From Apostichopus japonicus (lineage: Eukaryota; Echinodermata; Holothuroidea; Aspidochirotida; Stichopodidae): DNA of 64,000 nt. How positions within the stretch are numbered: position 1 is the stretch's first letter; the number at the start of each line of letters is the position of its first letter. The translations under genes were made by a program, and so were the position numbers. The notes under the pieces were generated by a model. The model saw only the letters and a program-made list of their open reading frames with translations. It searched no databases and had not been told where the DNA came from. The stretch spans positions 7,374,501-7,438,500 of the forward strand of contig NC_092569.1 of NCBI RefSeq assembly GCF_037975245.1, written 5' to 3'. Of the stretch, positions 49,877-63,650 are shown in pieces.

Positions 49877-52800
49877 AAATCGAATGTGCGGTATCGATCA
49901 ATCGAATGTGCGTTATCGATCAATCGATTGTGCGGTACAGATCAGTCGAATGTGCGGTACCGATCAATCGAATGTGCGGTATCGATCAATCGAATGTGAT
50001 ATCGAAAATCGAATGTGCCGTACCGATCAATCGAATGTGTGTTACCGATCAATATAATATGTGTTATTGATCAATCGAATGTGCGGTACTGATAAATCGA
50101 AAGCGCAGTATCGATCAATCGAATGTGCCGTATCGATCAATCGAATGTGCGTTAACGATCAATCGAATGTGCGGTACTGATAAATCGAAAGCGCAGTATC
50201 GATCAATCGAATGTGCGGTATCGATCAATCGATGTGCGTTATCGATAAATCGAATGCGCAGTATCAATCTATCGAATGTGCGGTACCGATCAATCGAATG
50301 TGCGGTACCGATCAATCGAATGTGCGATATCGATCAATCGAATGTGCGGTATCGATCAATCGATAGCGCAGAATCGATCAATCGAATGTGCGGTACCGAT
50401 CAATCGAATGTGCGTTACCGATCAATCGAATGTGCGGTACCGATCAATCGAAAGTGCGGTACCGAACAATCGAATGTGCGGTAATGATCAATCGAATGTT
50501 CGGTACCGAACAATCGAATGCGCGGTATCGATCAATCGAATGTGCCTTATCGATCAATCGAAAGTGCGGTACCGATCAATCGAATGTGCTGTACCGATCA
50601 ATCGAAAGTACGGTATCGATCAATCGAATGTGCGTTATCGATCAATCGAATATGCGGTACCGATCAGACGAATGTGCGGTACCGATCAATCGAATGTGCG
50701 GTATCGATCAATCGAATGTGCGGTACCGAAAATCGAATGTGCCGTACCGATCAATCGAATGTGTGTTACCGATCAATATAATGTGTGTTATTGATCGATC
50801 GAATGTGCGGTACTGATAAATCGAAAGCGCAGTATCGATCAATCGAATGTGCCGTATCGATCAATCGAATGTGCGGTACCGATCAATCGAATGTGCGGTA
50901 CTGATAAATCGAAACGGCAGTATCGATCAATCGAATGTGCGGTATCGGTCAATCAATGTGCGATATCGACTAATCGAATGTGCAGTATCGATCAATCGAA
51001 TGTGCGGTATCGATCAATCGAATGTGATACCGAAAATCGAATGTGCCGTACAGATCAATCGAATGTGTGTTACCGATCAATCGAAGGTGCGTTATCGATC
51101 AATCGAATGTGCGGTACCGATCAATCGAATGTGCGTTATCGATCAATCGAATGTGCGGTACCGATCAATCGAATGTGCGGTACCGATCAATCGAAAGCGC
51201 AGTATCAATCAATCGAATGTGCGGTACCGATCAATCGAATGTGCGGAACCGATCAATCGAATGTGCGGTACCGATCAATCGAATGTGCGGTACCGATCAA
51301 TCGAATGTGCGGTATCGATCAATCGATAGCGCAGAATCGATCAATCGAATGTGCGGTACCGATCAATCGAATGTGCGTTACCGATCAATCCATTGTGCGG
51401 TACCGATCAATTGAATGTGCGGTACCGATAAATCGAAAGCGCAGTATCGATCAATCGAATGTGCGGTACCGATCAATCAAATGTGCGGAACCGATCAATT
51501 GAATGTGCGGTACCGATAAATCGAATGTGCGGTATCGATCAATCGATAGCGCAGAATCGATCAATCGAATGTGCGGTACCGATCAATCGAATGTGCATTA
51601 CCGATCAATTGAATCTGCGATACCGATCAATCGAATGTGCGGTATCGATCAATCGAATGTGCGGTACCGATCAATCGAATGTGCGGTACCGATCAAACGA
51701 ATGTGCGGTACCGATAAACCGATAGCGCAGTATCGATCAATCGAATGTGCTGTACCGATCAATCGAATGTGCGGTATCGATCAATCGAATGTGCGGTACC
51801 GATCAATCGAATGTGCGGTACCGATCAATCGAATGTGCGTTATCGATCAATCAAATGTGCGGTATCGATCAATCAAAAGTGCAGCATCGATCAATCGAAT
51901 ATGCGTTATCGATCAGTCAAATGTGCAGTATCGTTCAATCGAATGTGAAGTATCGATCAATCGAGTGTTCGGTATCGATCAATGGAATGTGCGGTATCGA
52001 TCAGTCGAATGTGCGGTATCGATCAATCGAATTTGCGGATTCGATCAATCGAATGTGCGGTATCGATCAGTCGAATGTGCCGTATCGATCAATCGAATGT
52101 GCCGTATCGATCAATCGAATGTGCGGTATTTGTCAATCGAATGTGCCGTACCGATCAATCGAATGTGCGGTATCGATCAATCGAATGTGAGTTATCGATC
52201 AATCGAAAGTGCGGTACCGAACAATCGAATGTGCGGTACCGATCAATCGAATGTGCGGTACCGATAAATCGAATGCGCGGTATCGATCAATCGAATGTGC
52301 CTTATCGATCAATCGAAAGTGCGGTACCGAACAATCGAATGTGCGGTACCGATTAATCGAATGTGCGGTACCGATCAATCGAATGTGCTGTACCGATCAA
52401 TCGAATGTACGGTATCGATCAATCGAATGTGCGTTATCGATCAATCGAATGTGCGGTACAGATCAGTCGAATGTGCGGTACCGATCAATCGAATGTGCGG
52501 TATCGATCAATCGAATGTGATATCGAAAATCGAATGTGCAGTACCGATCAATCGAATGTGTGTTACCGATCAATATAATGCGTGTTATTGATCAATCGAA
52601 TGTGCGGTACTGATAAATCGAAAGCGCAGTATCGATCAATCCATGTGCGTTATCGTTAAATCGAATGCGCAGTATCGATCTATCGAATGTGCGTTATCGA
52701 TCAATCGAATGTGCGGTACCGATCAATCGAATGTGCGGTATCGATCAATCGAATGTGATATCGAAAATCGAATGTGCCGTACCGATCAATCGAATGTGCG

Positions 52801-55800
52801 GTATTTGTCATTCGAATGTGCGGTATCGATCAATCGAATGTGCGGTATCGATCAATCGAAAGTGCAGCATCGATCAATCGAATATGCGTTATCGATCAGT
52901 CAAATGTGCAGTATCGTTCAATCGAATGTGCGTTATCGATCAATCGAGTGTGCGGTATCGATCAATCGAATGTGCGGTATCGATCAGTCGAATGTGCGGT
53001 ATCGATCAATCGAATTTGCGGATTCGTCAATCGAATGTGCGGTATCGATCAGTCGAATGTGCCGTATCGATCAATCGAATGTGCGGTATTTGTCAATCGA
53101 ATGTGCCGTACCGATCAATCGAATGTGCGGTATCGATCAATCGAATGTGAGTTATCGAAAGTGCGGTACCGAAAAATCGAATGTGAGGTACCGATCAATC
53201 GAATGTGCGGTACCGAACAATCGAATGCGCGGTATCGATCAATCGAATGTGCGGTACCGATCTATCGAATGTGCGGTATCGATCAATCGATGTTCGTTAT
53301 CGACTAATCGAATGCGCAGTATCGATCAATCGAATGTGCGGTATTTGTCAATCGAATGTGCCGTACCGATCAATCGAATGTGCGGTATCGATGAATCGAA
53401 TGTGCGTTACCGATCAATCGAATGTTCGGTACCGATAAATCGAATGTGCGTTATCGATCAATCGAATGTGAGGTACCGATCAATCGAATACGTGGTACCG
53501 ATAAATCGAAAGCGCAGTATCGATCAATCGAGTGTGCGGTATCGACTAATCGAATGCGCAGTATCGATCTATCGAATGTGCGGTATCGGTCAATCGAAAG
53601 TGCAGTACCGATTAATCGAATGTGCGTTACCGATCAATCGTATGTGCTGTACCGATCAATCGAATGTGCGGTACCGATCAATCTAATGTGTTGTATCGAT
53701 CAATCGAATGTGCGGTATCGATCAATCGATAGCGCAGTATCGATCAATCGAATGTGCGGTACCGATCAATCGATGTTCGTTATCGACTAATCGAATAAGC
53801 AGTATCGATCTATCGAATGTGCGTTATTGATCAATCGAATGTGCGGTATCGATCAATCGAATGTGATACCGAAAATCGAATGTGCCGTACCGATAGATCG
53901 AATGTGCGTAACCGATCAATCGAATGTGCGTTATCGATCAATCGAATGTGCGGTACCGATCAATCGAATGTGCGGTATCGATTAATCGAATGTGCGGTAT
54001 CCATCAATCGAATGTGCTGTACCGATCAATCGAATGTGCGGTATCGATCAATCGAATGTGCGGTATCGATCAATCGAATGTGCGGTACCGATCAATCGAA
54101 TGTACAGTACCGATCAATCGAATGTGCGGTATCGATCAATCGAATGTGCCGTATCGATCAATCGAATGTGCCGTATCGATCAATCGAATGTGCGGTATTT
54201 GTCAATCGAATGTGCCGTACCGATAAATGGAATATGCGGTATCGATCAATCGAATGTGAGTTATCGATCAATCGAAAGTGCGGTACCGAACAATCGAATG
54301 TGCGGTACCGATCAATCGAATGTGCGGTACCGAACAATCGAATGCGCGGTATCGATCAATCGAATGTGTGGTATCGATCAATCGAATGTGCGGTACCGAA
54401 CAATCGAATGTGCGGTACCGATCAATCGAATGTGCGGTACCGATCAATCGAATGTGCTGTACCGATCAATCGAATGTACGGTATCGATCAATCGAATGTG
54501 CGTTATCGATCAATCGAATGTGCGGTACCGAGCAGCCGAATGTGCGGTACCGATCAATCGAATGTGCGGTATCGATCAATCGAATGTGATACCGAAAATC
54601 GAATGTGCCGTACCGATCAATCGAATGTGTGTTACCGATCAATATAATGTGTGTTATTGATCAATCGAATGTGCGGTACTGATAATTCGAAAGCGCAGTA
54701 TCGATCAATCGAATGTGCCGTATCGATCAATCGAATGTGCGTTACCGATCAATCGAATGTGCGGTACTGATAATTCGAAAGCGCAGTATCGATCAATCGA
54801 ATGTGCCGTATCGATCAATCGAATGTGCGTTATCGATCAATCGAATGTGCGGTATCGATCAATCGATGTGCGTTATCGATAAATCGAATGCGCAGTATCG
54901 ATCTATCGAATGTGCGGTATCGGTCAATCGAAAGTGCAGTACCGATTAATCGAATGTGCGATATCGATGAATCGAATGTACGTTACCGATCAATCGTATG
55001 TGCGGTACCGATCAATCGAATGTGAGGTACCGATCAATCGAATATGTTGTATCGATCAATCGAATGTGCGGTATCGATCAATCGATAGCGCGGTATCGAT
55101 CAATCGAATGTGCGGTACCGATCAATCGATGTGCGTTATCGACTAATCGAATGTGCAGTATCGATCAATCGAATGTGCGTTATCGATCAATCGAATGTGC
55201 GGTATCGATCAATCGAATGTGATACCGAAAATCGAATGTGCCGTACCGATCAATCGAATGTGCGTTACCGATCAATCGAATGTGCGTTATCGATCAATCG
55301 AATGTGCGGTACCGATCAATCTAATGTGTTGTATCGATCAATCGAATGTGCGGTATCGATCAATCGATAGCGCAGTATCGATCAATCGAATGTGCGGTAC
55401 CGATCAATCGATGTTCGTTATCGACTAATCGAATAAGCAGTATCGATCTATCGAATGTGCGGTATCGATCAATCGAATGTGCGGTATCGATCAATCGAAT
55501 GTGCGGTACCGATCAATCGAATGTGCAGTACCGATCAATCGAATGTGCGGTATCGATCAATAGAATGTGCGGTATCGATCAATCGATGTTCGTTATCGAC
55601 TAATCGAATAAGCAGTATCGATCTATCGAATGTGCGGTATCGATCAATCGAATGTGCGGTATCGATCAATCGAATGTGCGGTACCGATCAATCGAATGTG
55701 CAGTACCGATCAATCGAATGTGCCGTATCGATCAATCGAATGTGCGGTATTTGTTAATCGAATGTGCCGTTCCGATAAATGGAATGTGCGGTATCGATCA

Positions 55801-58800
55801 ATCGAATGTGAGTTATCGATCAATCGAATGTGCGGTACCGATCAATCGAATGTGCTGTACCGATCAATCGAATGTACGGTATCGATCAATCGAATGTGCG
55901 TTATCGATCAATCGAATGTGCGGTACCGATCAGTCGATAGCGCGGTATCGATCAATCGAATGTGCGGTACCGATCAATCGATGTGCGTTATCGACTAATC
56001 GAATGTGCAGTATCGATCTATCGAATGTGCGTTATCGATCAATCGAATGTGCGGTATCGATCAATCGAATGTGATACCGAAAATCGAATGTGCCTTACCG
56101 ATCAATCGAAGGTGCGTTACCGATCAATCGATGTGCGTTATCGACTAATCGAATGTGCAGTATCGATCTATCGAATGTGCGTTATCGATCAATCGAATGT
56201 GCGGTATCGATCAATCGAATGTGATACCGAAAATCGAATGTGCGGTACCGATCAGTCGAATGTGCGGTACCGATCAATCGAATACGTGGTACCAATAAAT
56301 CGAAGGCGCAGTATCGATCAATCGAATGTGCGGTATAGATCAATCGATGTGCGTTTTCGACTAATCGAATGCGCAGTATCGATCTATCGAATGTGCGGTA
56401 TCGGTCAATCGAAAGTGCAGTACCGATTAAACGAATGTGCGATATCGATGAATCGAATGTGCGTTACCGATCAATCGTATGTGCGGTACCGATCAATCGA
56501 ATGTGCGGTACCGATCAATCGATGTTCGTTCTATCGACTAATCGAATGTGCGTTATCGATCAATCGAATGTGCGGTGTCGATCAATCGAATGTGATACCG
56601 AAAATCGAATGTGCCGTACCAATCAATCGAATGTGCGTTACCGATCAATCGAATGTGCGTTATCGATCAATCGAATGTGCGGTATCGATCAATCGAAAGT
56701 GCAGCATCGATAAATCGAATGTGCGTTATCGATCAATCGAATGTGCTGTACCGATCAATCGAATGTGCGGTATCGATCAATCGAATGTGCGGTATCGATC
56801 AATCGAATGTGCCGTACCGATCAATCGAATGTGCAGTACCGATCAGTCGAATATGCTGTACCGATCAATCGAATGTGCGGTATCTATCAATCGAATGTGC
56901 GGTATCGATCAATCGAATGTGCGGTACCGATGAATCGAATGTTCGGTACCGATAAATCGAAAGCGCAGTATCGATCAATCGAAAGTGCGGTATCGATCAA
57001 TCGATGTGCGTTATCGACTAATCGAATGCGTAGTATCGATCAATCGAATGTGCGGTATCGATCAATCGAATATGCGGTATCGATCAATCGAATCTGCGCT
57101 ACTGATCAATCGAATGTGCGGTACCGATCAATCGAATGTGCGGTACCGATAAATCGATAGCGCAGTATCGATCAATCGTATATGCGGTACCGATCAATCG
57201 AATGTGCGGTATCGATCAATCGAATGTGCAGTACCGATCAATCGAATGTGCGGTACCGATCAATCGAATGTGCGGTACCGATAAATCGATAGCGCAGTAT
57301 CGATCAATCGTATGTGCGGTATCGATCAATCGAATGTGCGGTATCGATCAATCGAATGCGCAGTATCGATCTATCGAATGTGCGGTATTTGTCAATCGAA
57401 TGTGCCGTACCGATCAATCGAATGTGCGTTACCGATCAATCGAATGTTCGGTACCGATAAATCGAATGTGCGTTATCGATCAATCGAATGTGCGGTACCG
57501 ATCAGTCGAATTAGCGGTATCGATCAATCGAATACGTGGTACAAATAAATCGAAAGCGCAGTATCGATCAATCGAATGTGCGGTATCGATCAATCGATAT
57601 GCGTTATCGACTAATCGAATGTGCGGTATCGATCTATCGAATGTGCTGTATCGATCAATCGACTGTGATTCCGAAAATCGAATGTGCCGTACCGATCAAT
57701 CGAATGTGTGTTACCGATCAATCGAATGTGCGTTATCGATCAATCGAATGTGCGGTATCGATCAATCGAAAGTGCAGCATCGATCAATCGAATGTGCGTT
57801 ATCGATCAATCGAATGTGCCGTACCGATCAATCGAATATGCGGTATCGATCAATCGAATGTGCGTTACCGATCAATCGAATGTGCGGTATCGATCAATGG
57901 ATAGCGCAGAATCGATCAATCGAATGTGCGGTACCGATCAATCGAATGTGCGTTACCGATCAATCGAATGTGCGGTACCGATCAATCAAAAGGGCAGCAT
58001 CGATCAATCGAATGTGCGGTATCGATCAATCGATGTGCGTTATCGACTAATCGAATGCGCAGTATCGATCAATCGAATGTGCGGTATCAATCAATCGAAT
58101 ATGCGGTATCGATCGATCGAATGTGCGTTACCGATCAATCGAATGTGCGGTATCGATCAATGGATAGCGCAGAATCGATCAATCGAATGTGCGGTACCGA
58201 TCAATCGAATGTGCGTTACCGATCAATCGAATGTGCGGTACCGATCAATCAAAAGGGCAGTATCGATCAATCGAATGTGCGGTATCGATCAATCGATGTG
58301 CGTTATCGACTAATCGAATGCGCAGTATCGATCAATCGAATGTGCGGTATCGATAAATCGAATGTGCGGTATCAATCAATCGAATGTGCGGTACCGATCA
58401 AACGAATGTGCAGTACCGATCAATCGAATGCGTGGTACCGATAAATCGAAAGCGCAGTATCGATCAATAGAATGTGCGGTATCGATCAATCGATGTGCGT
58501 TATCGACTAATCGAATGCGCAGTATCGATCTATCGAATGTGCGGTATCGATCAATCGAATGTGCGGAATCGATCAATCGAATGTGCAGTATCGATCAATC
58601 GAACGCGCAGTATCGATCAATCGAATGTGCGGTACCGATCAATCGTATGTGCGGTATTTTTCAATCGAATGTTCCGTACCGATCAATCGAATGTGCGGTA
58701 TCGATCAATCGAATGTGCGGTATCGATCAATCGAATATGCGGTATCGATTAATCGAATGTGCGCTACTGATCAATCGAATGTGCGGTACCGATCAATCGA

Positions 58801-59247
58801 ATGTGCGGTACCGATAAATCGATAGCGCAGTATCGATCAATCGTATGTGCGGTACCGATCAATCGAATGTGCGGTATCGGTCAATCGAATGTGCAGTACC
58901 GATCAATCGAATGTGCGGTATCGATCAATCGAATGTGCGTTACCGATCAATCGAATGTTCGGTACCGATAAATTGAATGTGCGTTATCGATCAATCGAAT
59001 GTGCGGTACCGATCAGTCGAATTAGCGGTATCGATCAATCGAATACGTGGTACAAATAAATCGAAAGCGCAGTATCGATCAATCGAATGTGCGGTATCGA
59101 TCAATCGATGTGCGTTATCGACTAATCGAATGTGCAGTATCGATCAATCGAATATGCGTTATCGATCAGTCAAATGTGCAGTATCGTTCAATCGAATGTG
59201 CGGTATCGATCAATCGAGTGTTCGGTATCGATCAATCGAATGTGCGT
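49877..59247. repeat. 11-kb super-repeat, copy 2
   Basis: Partner of 38720-48050; see there for the offset steps. Its last 2.6 kb (56660-59246) is duplicated once more in tandem. Confidence 0.85.
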
Positions 59248-61833
59248 TATCGATCAATCGAATGTGCGGTATCGATCAATCGAAAGTGCAGCATCGATAA
59301 ATCGAATGTGCGTTATCGATCAATCGAATGTGCTGTACCGATCAATCGAATGTGCGGTATCGATCAATCGAATGTGCGGTATCGATCAATCGAATGTGCC
59401 GTACCGATCAATCGAATGTGCAGTACCGATCAGTCGAATATGCTGTACCGATCAATCGAATGTGCGGTATCTATCAATCGAATGTGCGGTATCGATCAAT
59501 CGAATGTGCGGTACCGATGAATCGAATGTTCGGTACCGATAAATCGAAAGCGCAGTATCGATCAATCGAAAGTGCGGTATCGATCAATCGATGTGCGTTA
59601 TCGACTAATCGAATGCGTAGTATCGATCAATCGAATGTGCGGTATCGATCAATCGAATATGCGGTATCGATCAATCGAATCTGCGCTACTGATCAATCGA
59701 ATGTGCGGTACCGATCAATCGAATGTGCGGTACCGATAAATCGATAGCGCAGTATCGATCAATCGTATATGCGGTACCGATCAATCGAATGTGCGGTATC
59801 GATCAATCGAATGTGCAGTACCGATCAATCGAATGTGCGGTACCGATCAATCGAATGTGCGGTACCGATAAATCGATAGCGCAGTATCGATCAATCGTAT
59901 GTGCGGTATCGATCAATCGAATGTGCGGTATCGATCAATCGAATGCGCAGTATCGATCTATCGAATGTGCGGTATTTGTCAATCGAATGTGCCGTACCGA
60001 TCAATCGAATGTGCGTTACCGATCAATCGAATGTTCGGTACCGATAAATCGAATGTGCGTTATCGATCAATCGAATGTGCGGTACCGATCAGTCGAATTA
60101 GCGGTATCGATCAATCGAATACGTGGTACAAATAAATCGAAAGCGCAGTATCGATCAATCGAATGTGCGGTATCGATCAATCGATATGCGTTATCGACTA
60201 ATCGAATGTGCAGTATCGATCTATCGAATGTGCTGTATCGATCAATCGACTGTGATTCCGAAAATCGAATGTGCCGTACCGATCAATCGAATGTGTGTTA
60301 CCGATCAATCGAATGTGCGTTATCGATCAATCGAATGTGCGGTATCGATCAATCGAAAGTGCAGCATCGATCAATCGAATGTGCGTTATCGATCAATCGA
60401 ATGTGCCGTACCGATCAATCGAATATGCGGTATCGATCAATCGAATGTGCGTTACCGATCAATCGAATGTGCGGTATCGATCAATGGATAGCGCAGAATC
60501 GATCAATCGAATGTGCGGTACCGATCAATCGAATGTGCGTTACCGATCAATCGAATGTGCGGTACCGATCAATCAAAAGGGCAGCATCGATCAATCGAAT
60601 GTGCGGTATCGATCAATCGATGTGCGTTATCGACTAATCGAATGCGCAGTATCGATCAATCGAATGTGCGGTATCAATCAATCGAATATGCGGTATCGAT
60701 CGATCGAATGTGCGGTACCGATCAATCGAATGTGCGGTATCGATCAATGGATAGCGCAGAATCGATCAATCGAATGTGCGGTACCGATCAATCGAATGTG
60801 CGTTACCGATCAATCGAATGTGCGGTACCGATCAATCAAAAGGGCAGTATCGATCAATCGAATGTGCGGTATCGATCAATCGATGTGCGTTATCGACTAA
60901 TCGAATGCGCAGTATCGATCAATCGAATGTGCGGTATCGATAAATCGAATGTGCGGTATCAATCAATCGAATGTGCGGTACCGATCAAACGAATGTGCAG
61001 TACCGATCAATCGAATGCGTGGTACCGATAAATCGAAAGCGCAGTATCGATCAATAGAATGTGCGGTATCGATCAATCGATGTGCGTTATCGACTAATCG
61101 AATGCGCAGTATCGATCTATCGAATGTGCGGTATCGATCAATCGAATGTGCGGAATCGTTCAATCGAATGTGCAGTATCGATCAATCGAACGCGCAGTAT
61201 CGATCAATCGAATGTGCGGTACCGATCAATCGTATGTGCGGTATTTTTCAATCGAATGTTCCGTACCGATCAATCGAATGTGCGGTATCGATCAATCGAA
61301 TGTGCGGTATCGATCAATCGAATATGCGGTATCGATTAATCGAATGTGCGCTACTGATCAATCGAATGTGCGGTACCGATCAATCGAATGTGCGGTAAAG
61401 ATAAATCGATAGCGCAGTATCGATCAATCGTATGTGCGGTACCGATCAATCGAATGTGCGGTATCGGTCAATCGAATGTGCAGTACCGATCAATCGAATG
61501 TGCGGTATCGATCAATCGAATGTGCGTTACCGATCAATCGAATGTTCGGTACCGATAAATCGAATGTGCGTTATCGATCAATCGAATGTGCGGTACCGAT
61601 CAGTCGAATTAGCGGTATCGATCAATCGAATACGTGGTACAAATAAATCGAAAGCGCAGTATCGATCAATCGAATGTGCGGTATCGATCAATCGATGTGC
61701 GTTATCGACTAATCGAATGTGCAGTATCGATCAATCGAATATGCGTTATCGATCAGTCAAATGTGCAGTATCGTTCAATCGAATGTGCGGTATCGATCAA
61801 TCGAGTGTTCGGTATCGATCAATCGAATGTGCG
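56660..61833. repeat. Two tandem copies of a 2587-bp block
   Basis: 56660-59246 and 59247-61833 are head-to-tail copies (offset 2587 throughout). Few differences are visible: for example GTGCGGTATCGATCTATCG near 57621 against GTGCAGTATC near 60208, and GTGCGTTACC near 58123 against GTGCGGTACC near 60710. The right copy ends where the 1.8-kb block repeated from 48050 begins. Confidence 0.85.
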
Positions 61834-63650
61834 TTACCGATCAATCGAATGTTCGGTACCGATAAATCGAATGTGCGTTATCGATCAATCGAATGTGCGG
61901 TACCGATCAGTCGAATTAGCGGTATCGATCAATCGAATACGTGGTACAAATAAATCGAAAGCGCAGTATCGATCAATCGAATGTGCGGTATCGATCAATC
62001 GATGTGCGTTATCGACTAATCGAAAGTGCAGCATCGATCAATCGAATATGCGTTATCGATCAGTCAAATGTGCAGTATCGTTCAATCGAATGTGCGGTAT
62101 CGATCAATCGAGTGTTCGGTATCGATCAATCGAATGTGCTCTATCGATCAGTCGAATGTGCGGTATCGATCAATCGAATTTGCGGATTCGATCAATCGAA
62201 TGTGCGGTATCGATCAGTCGAATGTGCCGTATCGATCAATCGAATGTGCCGTATCGATCAATCGAATGTGCGGTATTTGTCAATCGAATGTGCCGTACCG
62301 ATCAATCGAATGTTCGGTATCGATCAATCGAATGTGAGTTATCGATCAATCGAAAGTGCGGTACCGAACAATCGAATGTGAGGTACCGATCAATCGAATG
62401 TGCGGTACCGAACAATCGAATGCGCGGTATCGATCAATCGAATGTGCCTTATCGATCAATCGAATGTGCGGTATCGATCAATCGAATGTGCGTTATCGAT
62501 CAATCGATTGTGCGGTACAGATCAGTCGAATGTGCGGTACCGATCAATCGAATGTGCGGTATCGATCAATCGAATGTGATATCGAAAATCGAATGTGCCG
62601 TACCGATCAATCGAATGTGTGTTACCGATCAATATAATATGTGTTATTGATCAATCGAATGTGCGGTACTGATAAATCGAAAGCGCAGTATCGATCAATC
62701 GAATGTGCCGTATCGATCAATCGAATGTGCGTTAACGATCAATCGAATGTGCGGTACTGATAAATCGAAAGCGCAGTATCGATCAATCGAATGTGCGGTA
62801 TCGATCAATCGATGTGCGTTATCGATAAATCGAATGCGCAGTATCAATCTATCGAATGTGCGGTACCGATCAATCGAATGTGCGGTACCGATCAATCGAA
62901 TGTGCGGTACCGATCAATCAAAAGGGCAGTATCGATCAATCGAATGTGCGGTATCGATCAATCGATGTGCGTTATCGATCAATCGAATGTGCCGTACCGA
63001 TCAATCGAATTGCGGTATCGATCAATCGAATGTGCGTTACCGATCAATCGAATGTGCGGTACCGATCAATCGAATGTGCGGTATCGATCAATGGATAGCG
63101 CAGAATCGATCAATCGAATGTGCGGTACCGATCAATCGAATGTGCGTTACCGATCAATCGAATGTGCGGTACCGATCAATCAAAAGGGCAGTATCGATCA
63201 ATCGAATCTGCGGTATCGATCAATCGATGTGCGTTATCGACTAATCGAATGCGCAGTATCGATCAATCGAAATGTGCGGTATCGTTCAGTCGAATGTGCG
63301 GTATCGATCAATCGAATGTGCGGTTTCGATCAATCGAATGTGCGGTATCGATCTGTCGAATGTGCCGTATCGATCAATCGAATGTGCCGTATCGATCAAT
63401 CGAATGTGCGGTATTTGTCAATCGAATGTTCGGTACCGATCAATCGAATGTGCGGTATCGATGAATCGAATGTGCGTTACCGATCAATCGAATGTTCGGT
63501 ACCGATAAATCGAATGTGCCTTATCGATCAATCGAATGTGCGGTACCGATCAGTCGAATGTGCGGTACCGATCAATCGAATACGTGGTACCAATAAATCG
63601 AAGGCGCAGTATTGATCAATCGAATGTGCGGTATAGATCAATCGATGTGC
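61834..63650. repeat. Second copy of the 1.8-kb block from 48050
   Basis: See 48050-49866. After about 63660 the sequence switches to the type seen at about 45490 and 56360 (ATCGATGTTCGTTCTATCG), so yet another duplicated block begins at the window's end. Confidence 0.8.
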
